Positions 16,830-26,402 are shown, numbered from the stretch's first letter. The stretch is 64,000 bases of DNA from Desulfobacterales bacterium (GCA_024637225.1 JAGXFP010000021.1:47781-111780), one strand, 5' to 3'. The notes: generated by a model from the letters alone, not told the origin. A program made the numbers and translations.

Positions 16830-17888
16830 ATGGCAGGCAGCACCTTTGGCAACATATTCCGGGTGACAACCTGGGGAGAATCCCACGGCACGGCGGTCGG
16901 GGCGACGATCGACGGCTGTCCGCCCGGTCTGGCCCTGGCCCTTGACGATATCCAGGATGATCTGGACCGGCGCCGGCCCGGCACCGGCGGTCCGGCCGCC
17001 AGTCCCCGCCAGGAACCGGACCGGGTCGAGATCCTCTCCGGGGTCTTCGAGGGCAGGACCACCGGCACCCCCATCTCCCTGGCGATCTTCAACAAGGATG
17101 CCCACAGCAAGTCATACGATCATCTGCGGAAAATCTTCCGGCCGGGACACGGCGATATTTCCTATCTGAAAAAATATGGCATTCGCGACCATCGCGGCGG
17201 GGGCCGGGCTTCGGCCCGGGAGACCGCGGCCCGGGTGGCGGCGGGGGCGGTGGCCAGAAAAATGCTGATCAGCGCGGGGATCGAGGTCACCGCCTACACC
17301 GTGGCCCTGGGCGGCATCGCCGCCGATCGGCGCGACCTGGCGTTGATCGACGGAAATCCACTGCGCTGCCCGGATCCCGAGGCCGCCCTCCGGATGGAAG
17401 AGCGGATCGAACAGGTCAGGAAGGAAGGCGATACCCTGGGCGGCATCGTCGAGATTCTGGCCACCGGCTGTCCGGCCGGTCTCGGCGAGCCGGTCTTTGA
17501 CAAGCTCGACGGGGAACTGGCCCGGGCCCTGATGTCGATCGGGGCGGTCAAGGGGGTCGAGATCGGGGCAGGTTTCGCGGCGGCGGCCATGACCGGCTCG
17601 ATGAATAACGATCCCATCACCCCGGCAGGCTTCGCGACCAATAACGCCGGCGGCATCCTGGCCGGAATTTCCAGCGGCCAGGATATCGTCGCCCGGGTGG
17701 CGGTCAAGCCGATCCCCTCGATCGGCAAGGAGCAGGAGACCATCGACCTTGACGGCAAGCCGGTCAAGATCAAAATCGGCGGCCGCCACGATATCTCGGC
17801 GATCCCCCGGATCATACCGGTCTGCGAGGCGATGGTTATTTTAACCCTGGCGGATCATCTCTTAAGGCAGAGAGCCATCCGCTGGTAG
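16830..17888 (+). CDS. aroC: Chorismate synthase
   Basis: A 352-residue enzyme converting EPSP to chorismate with reduced FMN, the last shikimate step. It begins with [17 protein letters not shown], contains [19 protein letters not shown] for FMN/phosphate binding, and ends with [17 protein letters not shown], all standard. Length is normal. It follows aroK on the same strand. A remnant of a repeat end (ACTTTCTGCGACGTTTGTC at about 16681) lies in the gap between them. A family B repeat starts 3 bp after the stop codon. Confidence 0.96.
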   Translation: MAGSTFGNIFRVTTWGESHGTAVGATIDGCPPGLALALDDIQDDLDRRRPGTGGPAASPRQEPDRVEILSGVFEGRTTGTPISLAIFNKDAHSKSYDHLRKIFRPGHGDISYLKKYGIRDHRGGGRASARETAARVAAGAVARKMLISAGIEVTAYTVALGGIAADRRDLALIDGNPLRCPDPEAALRMEERIEQVRKEGDTLGGIVEILATGCPAGLGEPVFDKLDGELARALMSIGAVKGVEIGAGFAAAAMTGSMNNDPITPAGFATNNAGGILAGISSGQDIVARVAVKPIPSIGKEQETIDLDGKPVKIKIGGRHDISAIPRIIPVCEAMVILTLADHLLRQRAIRW

Positions 17889-17891
17889 TTT

Positions 17892-18051
17892 GTGCCTGTC
17901 CATAAATGGTCTTTTTGCCCGATAACTTCGTCGCCGCGGAGTCGGAAAGTGCTCACGTACCCGAGTACGCGAAGTTTATGCCCTTTAGGGTGCTTTTCCG
18001 ACATCCTTGCTTCTCGTTCTCGGACAAAAATCCTCATTTCTGGACAGACAC
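17892..18051. repeat. Family B interspersed repeat, copy 2 (inverted ends)
   Basis: A 160-bp element. Left end GTGCCTGTCCATAAATG and the reverse complement of the right end, GTGTCTGTCCAGAAATG, match at 15 of 17 positions. It differs from copy 1 by an inner insertion, GAAGTTTATGCCCTTTAGGG, a module that also occurs in family A elements. It fills the gap between aroC and the GT5 gene and produces a false N-terminal extension of the latter. Confidence 0.88.
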
Positions 18052-18075
18052 CAGTTCACTTTATGGACTAAGACC

Positions 18076-19686
18076 ATGGCCAAGCAACGGATCCAACATA
18101 TCTTCATGCCGACCAGGGAGTACGACGGTCTGGCCGGCGCCGGTGGGATCAAGGATTTTTCCCGGCAGCTGGCCGAGGCTCTGGTCCGTCGGGGCTTCCG
18201 GGTCAGCGTCCTGCTCCCCTTCTACGGTTTTATCGAGCCCGGCCATTTTTCCTTCAAAGAAACCGCCAGCGCCTTCGAGGTGGACATGTCTTATGTGGGG
18301 CACTTTCGACGGGAATCGGTGGCCACCTGGACAACCGAGCTCAACGGGGTCAATGTTTACCTGGCCGACGCCGACCGCTACCGGGAAAAACTGGGAGTCT
18401 ATGCCTATACCGACGAGGACTGCGGCGATGAACCCCATAACCAGAGCGGGATGCCCCATTTCGATTATTTTGCCATGAACGTCCTTCTCCAGAAGGCGGC
18501 CATTGCAATGATCATCCGGATGGGTGATAAACCGGAGATCATTCACTGCCAGGATGGTCATACCGCGATCTTGCCGGCCATGATCCGGGAAATCGGGGGC
18601 TATCGCCATTATTTTGAAAAAACCGGCTGCGTGGTCACCATCCATAACGCCGGGCGCGGCTATCATCAGGAGATCGGCGATCTGGCCTTCGCCGAGGCGA
18701 TTACCGGATTGCCTTCCCGGATAATTCTCGACAATCTGCTCGACGGCAAGTTCGACCCCCTGCTGGCCGCTTCGTCTTACAGTCTGATGAATACCGTCAG
18801 CGAAAATTATGCCCGGGAGCTGCGGGAAACCGCTGACGATGCCCAAACCGGCTGGCTGGGCCATACGCTCTTGAGCCGCGGTGTGGTTTTAGAGGGGGTG
18901 ACCAACGGCATCAACCCGGACGATTACGATCCGGCGGCGCCCGAAAAGCTCGGCCTGGCCGCACCGTTTTCGCCACTGAAAAAAAGTTTCACCGGGAAAG
19001 GCCGGTGCCGGGCGGCACTGGTCAAGGAACTTGGTGCCGGGGCCATGGAAACGGTCAAGCAGACCGGCTTTCTCGATTCCCGGCCCAGCCAGCCCCTGCT
19101 TACCTTTGTCGGCCGCCTGACCCCCCAGAAGGGGGTCGATAAAATGATCAGCGCCCTTGAAGCCCTGTTGCCCCTGGACCGCAAATTTCAGGTACTGATC
19201 CAGGGCAGCGGCGACCCGGAGATCGAAAAGAAGCTGTTGGAACTTGCCGGGGATAAGCGATATCGGGGCAGGGTCTGTTTCCTGCGCGGTTACGATCAGG
19301 ATCTGGCTACCCGGATCTTTGCCGCCGGTGATTTTTTCCTGGTGCCCTCCCGGTATGAACCCTGCGGGCTGACCGATTTTATCGCGCAGCTGTTCGGCAA
19401 CCTGCCGATCGTCCACCATATCGGCGGTCTGGTTAAGGTGATTGACGGGAAAACCGGCTTCGCCTATCAGGATCATTCCTCGGCGGCCTTGATGGCCGCG
19501 ATCCTCCGGGCTTTCGAGTTGTTCCGCCGTTCCCCAGAAAAGATTGCGGATATGCGCCAGGCCGCGGTTCGGCATCTCCACGCCCGTTACACTTGGGACA
19601 TCGTGGTGGAGCGTTATCTCAAAATCTATCTAAGGGCCCTGGAAATAGCCCGTCATTTCCAGTCCGGACCCCCTCCGGATAAATGA
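18076..19686 (+). CDS. glgA: Glycogen/starch synthase-like glycosyltransferase (GT5)
   Basis: A 536-residue GT-B enzyme. The C-terminal half has the classic GT5 elements: FVGRLTPQKGVDKM, then PSRYEPCGLTDF with the catalytic Glu, and HHIGGLVKVIDG for donor binding. The N-terminal half has IHCQDGHTAILP and MNTVSENYA. The N-terminal donor loop, normally KTGGL, reads GAGGIKDF here, so the usual Lys is missing. The start at 18076 excludes the preceding repeat, but its ribosome binding site is weak. The protein should extend alpha-1,4-glucan from ADP- or UDP-glucose, or be a sister subfamily. The next genes are a small membrane protein, gap and a PPDK-like protein. Confidence 0.85.
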   Translation: MAKQRIQHIFMPTREYDGLAGAGGIKDFSRQLAEALVRRGFRVSVLLPFYGFIEPGHFSFKETASAFEVDMSYVGHFRRESVATWTTELNGVNVYLADADRYREKLGVYAYTDEDCGDEPHNQSGMPHFDYFAMNVLLQKAAIAMIIRMGDKPEIIHCQDGHTAILPAMIREIGGYRHYFEKTGCVVTIHNAGRGYHQEIGDLAFAEAITGLPSRIILDNLLDGKFDPLLAASSYSLMNTVSENYARELRETADDAQTGWLGHTLLSRGVVLEGVTNGINPDDYDPAAPEKLGLAAPFSPLKKSFTGKGRCRAALVKELGAGAMETVKQTGFLDSRPSQPLLTFVGRLTPQKGVDKMISALEALLPLDRKFQVLIQGSGDPEIEKKLLELAGDKRYRGRVCFLRGYDQDLATRIFAAGDFFLVPSRYEPCGLTDFIAQLFGNLPIVHHIGGLVKVIDGKTGFAYQDHSSAALMAAILRAFELFRRSPEKIADMRQAAVRHLHARYTWDIVVERYLKIYLRALEIARHFQSGPPPDK

Positions 19687-19819
19687 ATAATTCGCCGTTT
19701 TTCAGCCCCTTTCCGGATAAAAAATCGCTTGCTCCCCGCCCCGCTTTTCATGGTAGCCTTTTTGCTGAGGGCCATTTGTTGAAATTGCCAAGCCGGCTTC
19801 GGAGGATCATGGTGATTTG

Positions 19820-20011
19820 ATGATGAAGAGCAAAGATAATTGTTGTTTATACGCCGTACTGGCCGCGATCGCGGCCATATCGGCCATCGGCTTGTGGCAT
19901 GGCTACGGCTTGGGTAAATGGAGCCTGTTCAGCTGGCTGGGCATAGTGATAATTATTGCTGCCGTGATATTCTGTGCGAAATGCAAGGAACCGGACGAAG
20001 AGGAAAAATAA
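19820..20011 (+). CDS. Small membrane protein
   Basis: A 63-residue protein with a short charged start (MMKSKDNCC), two closely spaced hydrophobic segments (about residues 10-26 and 36-50), then a CAKCKEPDEEEK tail carrying a CxxC. GGTG before the ATG could serve as a ribosome binding site. It lies 44 bp before gap. I do not recognise the family; the CxxC after the membrane segment might bind metal, which is inference only. Confidence 0.55.
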   Translation: MMKSKDNCCLYAVLAAIAAISAIGLWHGYGLGKWSLFSWLGIVIIIAAVIFCAKCKEPDEEEK

Positions 20012-20055
20012 CCGGGATCAGGACCAAATCTGATATCTTTTTGGGAGAGTGGACA

Positions 20056-21060
20056 ATGACAATTCGGGTAGGGATTAACGGTTTCGGCAGGATCGGCAGG
20101 TCTATTTTCCGGGCTTGTCTGGCGGACGAGGTTTTTTCCGACGTGGAGATTATCGCGATCAACGATCTTACCGACAAGGCCACCTTGGCCCATTTGTTGA
20201 AATATGACTCGGTCATGGGAGTTTTCGGGCCCGAGGTCAAAGCCGAGGATGACGGGCTTAGGGTCGATGGCCGCTCGGTGAAAATTTTCAACCACCGGCA
20301 ACCGGCCGATATTCCCTGGGGGGATTTTGGGGTTGATTATGTGATAGAATCGACCGGCCTTTTCACCCATTCCGATCTGGCTGGCGCCCATCTTGACGGC
20401 GGTGCCCGGAAAGTGGTGATTTCGGCTCCGGCCAAAGGCGAGGTCAAGACCATCGTCATGGGCGTTAATGAGGATGAATACGATCCCACCCAGCATAATG
20501 TGCTGTCGAACGCTTCCTGTACCACCAACTGTCTGGCCCCGGTGGCCAAGGTCATTCTCGACCGGTTCGGGATCAAAAGCGGTCTGATGACTACGGTTCA
20601 TGCCTATACCAACGACCAGTCGATTCTTGATTTTCCCCATTCCGACCTGCGTCGGGCCCGGGCGGCGGCAATGTCGATGATTCCCACCAAAACCGGGGCG
20701 GCGGCGGCCGTTGCCCTGGTTCTCCCCGAGCTCAAGGGCAAATTCGACGGTCTGGCGGTCAGGGTGCCGATTCCCAACGTCTCGGTGGTCGATGTGGTTA
20801 TGGAACTGGAGCGGGAGACTACGGTCAGCGAGGTCAACCAGGCCCTGCTGGAGGAGAGTAACCGTTATCTGGGCTTTTCGGACGAGCCCCTGGTCTCCAT
20901 CGATTATCAGGGTAATTCCCATTCTTCGGTGGTCGATGGCATGTCAACCAAGGTTATCGGCTCTTCGGTCAAGATTCTCAGCTGGTACGATAATGAATGG
21001 GGCTACTCCAACCGGCTGCTCGATCTCATTCTCCATATGGATTCACGGAAAGTCCTGTAA
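20056..21060 (+). CDS. gap: Glyceraldehyde-3-phosphate dehydrogenase
   Basis: A 334-residue glycolytic/gluconeogenic enzyme. The N-terminal VGINGFGRIGR binds NAD; AINDL after the second strand places an Asp where NAD-specific enzymes have it. The active-site Cys is in ASCTTNCLAP (about residue 154). The Asp-rich SWYDNEWGYSNR and RVPIPNVSVVDV are conserved. The ATG at 20056 follows GGGAGAG with good spacing; the frame is open much further upstream but that part overlaps the small membrane protein gene. Confidence 0.96.
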   Translation: MTIRVGINGFGRIGRSIFRACLADEVFSDVEIIAINDLTDKATLAHLLKYDSVMGVFGPEVKAEDDGLRVDGRSVKIFNHRQPADIPWGDFGVDYVIESTGLFTHSDLAGAHLDGGARKVVISAPAKGEVKTIVMGVNEDEYDPTQHNVLSNASCTTNCLAPVAKVILDRFGIKSGLMTTVHAYTNDQSILDFPHSDLRRARAAAMSMIPTKTGAAAAVALVLPELKGKFDGLAVRVPIPNVSVVDVVMELERETTVSEVNQALLEESNRYLGFSDEPLVSIDYQGNSHSSVVDGMSTKVIGSSVKILSWYDNEWGYSNRLLDLILHMDSRKVL

Positions 21061-21172
21061 GCGCGTCGTTAAGAGGGCCGGAGCCGCTGCAATCCCCGCG
21101 GAAAGCAAAACTGCCGCTATTTTGCCTTGCGGGAACTGTTCGGTCGTGGCAATCTGAACCGGAGCTTGCCGG

Positions 21173-21192
21173 CGACTTTTTGCGACGCCATC
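21173..21192 (+). repeat. Family A repeat, right-end remnant
   Basis: Only the right terminus, CGACTTTTTGCGACGCCATC, is present between gap and the PPDK-like gene. It is a solo end, showing that the terminus exists apart from the rest of the element. Confidence 0.7.
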
Positions 21193-21326
21193 TTCTTTGA
21201 TGGTTCATGAAAACTCCCCCGAAGATAATGAAGCTCTGCAAGCTAGATATGAACATTAAATCAGCAAGTTACTTGGTTCGCCCCCGCGCCTGGCGAAGGG
21301 CGTAATGGAAAGCAGCTAATCCGGCC

Positions 21327-24300
21327 ATGACCGACGAAACCAAACCCGCCATAGAATCTGATGCCCTGAAAGCCAACCTGATGGAGACTGCGGTAAGCGA
21401 GGTCGAGATCGATCCGGCCCTGACCGTGCTGCAGGATATCGTTAAGCCTTACAAGGGCATTGCCCGCAGCCTCCATGAGCTGCTCTACGAGATCAGCCAT
21501 CCCTTCCGCAACTGGACCTTGATTATTCCCAAACTGCGGGCCTTCGTTTTAAAAAATCATAATCATTACCGCCGTCATGAGAAAGGACCGGAGGCGATGG
21601 AAAGGTTTTGCGACCTTTTCCTGAAGGCGATTGCCGAAACCAAGAAGAATGAAGCGCAGCTGGCCATGACCATGGAATCTCTCCTGGCCTATGTTGAGAA
21701 AGTCATCGCCACCCTCGACCCGGCCGAGGTTCAGGTATACGAAAAGGCCCTGGCATCCTGTTTCAAAAAACTCCGGCGGCTCGAAGACAACGTCATGCTG
21801 TTCATGGTCCAAGGCCACCATCCGATCAAAAACATCGCCATCACGATGCTTGATCTGGTCGATGAAGAGAGCAGCTATGACTTCAGCCCCCTTGCCGCCC
21901 TGCTAAAAAAGATTCTCCAACTGAACTACAATTACTGGCTCGCCGAGGAAGATCCCCAGCCCTGGTTTGTCGCCGAATGCGGTAATCTATGCAGCGGCTG
22001 GCAGGCGGGACCTCTGTTTAATGCGATCTCCCACCGGCAGATGAAAAGCCACCTGGATTCAGTCAACCGGCTGAAGCTGGATGCGGAGCCCCGCAAGGCC
22101 CTGGAAAAGTTGCTGGAATTTCCGGCCCACATGGATATCGTCCGTTTCTACAAGCAGATCCCCGAAAAACTGGTTGAAGAACATAAACCCCTTGAGCCTG
22201 AGCCCGCGGACCGGTTCGCCGAGAACCGCAAGCTCCTGTTTCTCTTCCGGATCATGGACACCGCCGGCCTTTACCTGATCCACGAGGAAACCCTGCGGGA
22301 GATCAATCGCAGCCTGATCCAGCTGATCCGCCTGCAGACCTTCGAGGAGATAGAATCCTTCCTGTTGACCGCCTTCAAGTTCCTGAAGGCCAATGTCCGC
22401 CGCTATCCCCACACCTCCCTCCAGTGCATCCAGGTTCTTGGGGCCGAGGTCTTCCGGCGGGAAAGCAGCCGGCTGGTGGAGACCTTTCTCTGGGAACTGG
22501 TCCGTTTCGGCTTTCAGTACGCCAAGGTCAGCGGGGTCGACGAGGAGTGGCAGCCGATCTACAACCCCTCCCATCTGGAAAACATCCGGGTCTGGCTGAG
22601 CCTGATCATGCAGGAGCCCAAGTGGTGTTCGACCCTGCTCTCGGCCCTGATCATCAATCTGAAGCTGTCCGGGACCTGCGTCAAGGACACCGACCTTTTC
22701 CAGCGCGACATCAGCCGGCTCTTAAACCACCCCATTGCCCCGGTTTATAATCTGATCAAGCAGTTCGCCAAGCTGATGCCGGTCTTCTTCAACGAGATCG
22801 GGGCCGAGGGGCTGCTCCGGGACGTCTCCACCGAGATCGACGAGATTCACCTGCGCCGCGATCTGCTCATCCATTTTCTCCGCAAGCAGAGCCATGTCGA
22901 GAGCAGCAACCTGATCGTTGATTTCATCACCGCCATCTTTAACTTCTGGCACACCCTGGACAAGAGGGTGCTGACCCACTACCTGCCCGAGGAGGTTCTT
23001 TCCCAGATCAAGACCTCCGGGCCGTATGTCGACGATCTCCATATCCTCATGGAACGGGTCATGAAAAGCCTGGGCGGCAATATCGAGGGGCTTCTCGACT
23101 GGGATGACCGCCGCCTCGCCGGTTTCCTGAAGCGCCAGTCCGATCTCGCCGCAAGCGAGATCCGCCGCTTCTCGCTGCTGGCCAAGATGTTCAGGCTGGT
23201 CAACCAGAAATACAAGCTGGGTTTCCAGGAGCTGCGCCTCCATCTGGAGCAATCGGTCAACAGCGGCTTTCCGGAGATGAAGGAGCTGCTCGCCGTTCTG
23301 GAGGAGGGCGATGTCTTCAGCTGCCTCGATATTCTCCTGGACCGGCTGGAGGGTCTCAAGGAGATAATTCTGAGCGAGGAACACTTCGAGGCCCGGGAGG
23401 ATATTTACCATAAGCGCCATGTCGCCGTGGATATTCCTTCGGTTTACGGGCGCTACCGGGAGCGCAAATTCGACGCCCTCGGCCTCACCTTCCGCCTGGA
23501 GAACCTGGCCAACATCTATCTGGAGAAACTGCCCCAGACCGTCAACCTTTCCTTTATCACCAGGGCCACTTTTTTACGGATTATCAAGTGCATCCGCATC
23601 TATTTGCGGGCCTTGCGGGTCGACGGCATCATCAGCCGCCGCCTTGAAAACCAGCTCTCCCTTCTATCGAGCTCGATCGGGATCAAGAGGTTTTCCTATA
23701 CCCAGTATATCGATATCCTGCGGGGATTGTCCGAGGGGATCAAGGATGTCATCTACGCCTACTACACCAACGTCCACGAGAATAATCTGTCGATAATCGT
23801 CCCCCAGATTTGCACCGGCGAGGATAATCTGCTGGCCAAGTACCGCCCCCTCTGGGACGACCGGGATCCCACCGGTAGCGTCCACCGTTTGTCGGAATCC
23901 TTTCTGCGGGACCTGATCACCGATACCTTCGGTCTCCAGCACTTGGACAACTTTGTTTCCCGGGTCTATCAGACCCTGGAGAAACAGAAGGAGGTTCTCG
24001 ATGAAAAAACCCTGGATCTCCTCCTGACCTACAATCAGGACAAGGTGATCAGTTCCTTGAACCATCGGAGCCCTTTTAGCAAAAACATGATCCTGCTGGG
24101 CAATAAGGGTTACAATCTCACCCAGCTGGTTGCCGATAATCTCCCGGTACCGCCCGGATTCATTATCACCACCGAAATATTCCGGTGCTGGCCGGTAATC
24201 AGCAAATTCGACAAGGCCAGGGACGATTTCATGGCCCGGGTCCGCGAGGCGCTCAGCGAGACCGAGAAACTTACCGGCAAACGCTACGGCGATCCGGACC

Positions 24301-25571
24301 ATCCTCTCCTGCTTTCGGTAAGAAGCGGCGGGGCCGTGTCGATGCCGGGCATGATGGCGACCATTCACAATATCGGCCTTAACGAGGAAATCGTCGAAGG
24401 TTTCGCGCTGGCCAGCGGTAAAGAGTACTTGGCCTGGGATAACTACCGGCGTTTCCTGCAGTCCTGGGCAATGACCTGCGGCCTGGGCCGGGAAAGCTTT
24501 CAGGTCTTGATGAATAAGGCCAAAACCAAACACGGCGTTAAGGTTAAAATGCAGTTTACGTCGGGCCAGATGCGGGAGCTGGCCCTGGATTATCGCCGGA
24601 AAATCATCGACAGCGATATCCACATCCCGGACGATCCCTGGCTGCAGCTGATCGGCGCCGTGGAGATGGTGATGCAGTCCTGGGATACCGAAACAACCCG
24701 GAACTATCGTTCCCTGATGGATGTTTCCGAATACTGGGGGACCGCGGTTACCGTCCAGGCCATGGTCTTCGGCAATTACGGCAGGGAGTCGGGCAGCGGC
24801 GTGGTCTTTACCGCCCACCCCTACCGGAAGGTACGGCGGGTCGCCCTCTGGGGCGATTACGGGGTCGGGGTCCAAGGCGAGGATATTGTCAGCGGCCTGG
24901 TCGCCACCTATCCGGTTTCGGTGGAGCAGGCGGAGATCGACGGCCGGGAGGCCGGGATGTCCATGGAAAAAAGATTTCCGGAGATTTACCGCACGCTTCT
25001 GGAGATATCCCGGGAACTGGTCTATGAAAAGGGCTGGAACCCCCAGGAGATTGAATTCACTTTTGAAGGACCCCGGGCCGAGGACTTTTACCTGCTCCAG
25101 ACCCGGGACATGATTACCATCAAAAAGAAGGAGAGTTTCTACGTCTTCGATCAGGATATAACTGATCAAATCCTCGGCTACTGCATCGGGGTCAGCGGCA
25201 GCGCCATGTCGGGTCGGGCGGTATTTACGGCGGACAATATCCGCCGGCTTCGCGAGGAAGATCCGGGTACCCCCCTAATCCTGATCCGCCAGGATACGGT
25301 CCCCGAAGATATCAAGGATATCGCCCAGGTCGACGGCCTATTGACCGCCCGCGGCGGCCAGACCTCCCATGCCTCCGTGGTTACCCTGCGGCTGGAAAAG
25401 ACCTGCGCGGTGGGCTGCAACGCTCTCAAGGTCTACGAGAGCGAGGAACGGGCCGAGATTGCCGGCCAGCAGATCAAATTCGGTGACAAAATCAGTATCG
25501 ACGGCCGCAAGGGCATTCTCCTGAAGGGAACCTATCCGATCCGCAAGGAAGTGCACATCCTGCCGATATAA
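21327..25571 (+). CDS. Large PPDK/PEP-synthase-like phosphotransferase with unrecognised N-terminus
   Basis: 1414 residues. About residues 919-1280 form a PPDK-type ATP-grasp domain: LLGNKGYNLTQL, then SVRSGGAVSMPGMMATIHN (about 993), ending with FYLLQTRDM. The next part, about 1310-1405, is the swivelling phosphohistidine domain with LTARGGQTSHASVV, whose His (about 1348) would carry phosphate. The PEP/pyruvate TIM-barrel that follows in PPDK and PEP synthase is absent. The first 900 residues are mostly helical, and I do not recognise them. The layout implies ATP-dependent phosphorylation of an acceptor bound by the N-terminal region, as in rifampin phosphotransferase or glucan dikinases, but with a different architecture. 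It lies downstream of the GT5 gene and gap. Membrane segments and a signal peptide are absent. Confidence 0.85.
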   Translation: MTDETKPAIESDALKANLMETAVSEVEIDPALTVLQDIVKPYKGIARSLHELLYEISHPFRNWTLIIPKLRAFVLKNHNHYRRHEKGPEAMERFCDLFLKAIAETKKNEAQLAMTMESLLAYVEKVIATLDPAEVQVYEKALASCFKKLRRLEDNVMLFMVQGHHPIKNIAITMLDLVDEESSYDFSPLAALLKKILQLNYNYWLAEEDPQPWFVAECGNLCSGWQAGPLFNAISHRQMKSHLDSVNRLKLDAEPRKALEKLLEFPAHMDIVRFYKQIPEKLVEEHKPLEPEPADRFAENRKLLFLFRIMDTAGLYLIHEETLREINRSLIQLIRLQTFEEIESFLLTAFKFLKANVRRYPHTSLQCIQVLGAEVFRRESSRLVETFLWELVRFGFQYAKVSGVDEEWQPIYNPSHLENIRVWLSLIMQEPKWCSTLLSALIINLKLSGTCVKDTDLFQRDISRLLNHPIAPVYNLIKQFAKLMPVFFNEIGAEGLLRDVSTEIDEIHLRRDLLIHFLRKQSHVESSNLIVDFITAIFNFWHTLDKRVLTHYLPEEVLSQIKTSGPYVDDLHILMERVMKSLGGNIEGLLDWDDRRLAGFLKRQSDLAASEIRRFSLLAKMFRLVNQKYKLGFQELRLHLEQSVNSGFPEMKELLAVLEEGDVFSCLDILLDRLEGLKEIILSEEHFEAREDIYHKRHVAVDIPSVYGRYRERKFDALGLTFRLENLANIYLEKLPQTVNLSFITRATFLRIIKCIRIYLRALRVDGIISRRLENQLSLLSSSIGIKRFSYTQYIDILRGLSEGIKDVIYAYYTNVHENNLSIIVPQICTGEDNLLAKYRPLWDDRDPTGSVHRLSESFLRDLITDTFGLQHLDNFVSRVYQTLEKQKEVLDEKTLDLLLTYNQDKVISSLNHRSPFSKNMILLGNKGYNLTQLVADNLPVPPGFIITTEIFRCWPVISKFDKARDDFMARVREALSETEKLTGKRYGDPDHPLLLSVRSGGAVSMPGMMATIHNIGLNEEIVEGFALASGKEYLAWDNYRRFLQSWAMTCGLGRESFQVLMNKAKTKHGVKVKMQFTSGQMRELALDYRRKIIDSDIHIPDDPWLQLIGAVEMVMQSWDTETTRNYRSLMDVSEYWGTAVTVQAMVFGNYGRESGSGVVFTAHPYRKVRRVALWGDYGVGVQGEDIVSGLVATYPVSVEQAEIDGREAGMSMEKRFPEIYRTLLEISRELVYEKGWNPQEIEFTFEGPRAEDFYLLQTRDMITIKKKESFYVFDQDITDQILGYCIGVSGSAMSGRAVFTADNIRRLREEDPGTPLILIRQDTVPEDIKDIAQVDGLLTARGGQTSHASVVTLRLEKTCAVGCNALKVYESEERAEIAGQQIKFGDKISIDGRKGILLKGTYPIRKEVHILPI

Positions 25572-25593
25572 GCCGATCCCGTCCGCGTCTTTC

Positions 25594-25626
25594 GCGGCCG
25601 GAATGCGTAACACGGGCCGCCTTTTT
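25594..25626 (+). terminator. Likely intrinsic terminator of the PPDK-like gene
   Basis: GCGGCC (25594-25599) pairs with GGCCGC (25615-25620) around a 15-nt loop and is followed by CTTTTT. It lies between converging genes. Confidence 0.5.
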
Positions 25627-25946
25627 CACTCGGGATTTTCAATAACGTCTTCCGCCCAGCTCAGGGCGGCCATCATATTCGGAAAACCTATCGTGCTGGT
25701 CAGCAGGATCAGGGCGTGGTAGATCTCGTCACCCTCGGCCCCGGCTTCCAAGGCTCGGCGGGTGTGGCTGTGGACCGCCCCTTCGGAGCGAATCGCCGCG
25801 GCTCCGGCAAGCTGGATCAGCTGGGCGTGCTTCTCGTCGAGCGGCCCTTCCTTTCTGGCCACGGAACCCAAGGTCTCGACCGCCGCGAGGAAATCGGGGA
25901 AGCGGTTTTTCACCCTGAGGTAATGCTTAACCTTGATCTTTGCCAT
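25626..25946 (-). CDS. Carboxymuconolactone decarboxylase (AhpD-like fold) family protein
   Basis: A 106-residue all-helical protein of the CMD family. The core block reads EGAVHSHTRRALEAGAEGDEI: the conserved His remains, but the CxxC of AhpD-type peroxidases is absent, so redox chemistry of that kind is unlikely. Length fits the single-domain members. A strong GGGAGAAAGG precedes the ATG. The role is unknown. It lies downstream of the old yellow enzyme gene on the same strand, with a degenerate repeat between. Confidence 0.85.
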   Translation of the reverse strand: MAKIKVKHYLRVKNRFPDFLAAVETLGSVARKEGPLDEKHAQLIQLAGAAAIRSEGAVHSHTRRALEAGAEGDEIYHALILLTSTIGFPNMMAALSWAEDVIENPE

Positions 25947-26036
25947 AGCCTTTCTCCCTTTAAGTTGTATTCCGCACCGGGCCGGCTCGACTGGTTGTCG
26001 GGCGGCCGTTCAAACCATTGGACGGTAAGCTGACCG

Positions 26037-26208
26037 TGAAGGGGCCGCAAAAAGTCGCTAGTTCCTGCATTGCCGCTAATTATCTCATCATTGCAAGTAC
26101 TTAAATGTATTGTCTTCCTCGAAATTAGGCTCTTGGAGCTGACGATTTTCCCTCCGCCAGGGGCTGCTTGTTTGCCATCCCATTTTTGACTTTTGCGGGG
26201 GGCGTCAC
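26037..26208 (-). repeat. Family A repeat, degenerate copy 4 (inverted)
   Basis: In reverse orientation one can follow TTTTGCGGGGGGCGTCAC, GGCAAACAAGC, GAAAATCGTCAGCTCCAAGA, CGAGGAAGACAATACATTTA, TGCAGGAACTAGCGACTTTT and a GCGGCC end. Many substitutions show an old copy. The rest of the 25947-26508 gap holds a REP-like motif (see 26380) and no recognised gene. Confidence 0.65.
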
Positions 26209-26379
26209 CCTTCAGTGTAGCAGATTTTATTTTGCGGGAACAACTTAGGATTATTTTAAAAAGTTCGGGTGAAGAGTGAGAAGGGTGGCTGGCCGGCCAA
26301 AGCAAGGACGGTGTTGAGATAAGGGTTCAGCCCCAGCTGCGAATACCTTCGGCCGCTGAACGGAGGGTGTTGTGAAATT

Positions 26380-26402
26380 TCGCGGCTGAAGCCGTTCCTA
26401 CA
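26380..26402. repeat. REP-like palindrome (GCGGCTGAAGCCG type)
   Basis: The core CGGCTGAAGCCG is a perfect palindrome embedded in a TCGCGGCTGAAGCCGTTCC context. This type of sequence (TGTAGGAnCGGCTTCAGCCGCGA on the other strand) is a widespread REP motif in other Proteobacteria. Only one copy is seen here. Confidence 0.55.

Noticed and set aside
19751..19766. Second sigma-54-like site (TGGTAG-N5-TTGC) before the small membrane protein
   Set aside because: The -24 box lacks the conserved CA, and the match is no better than expected by chance.
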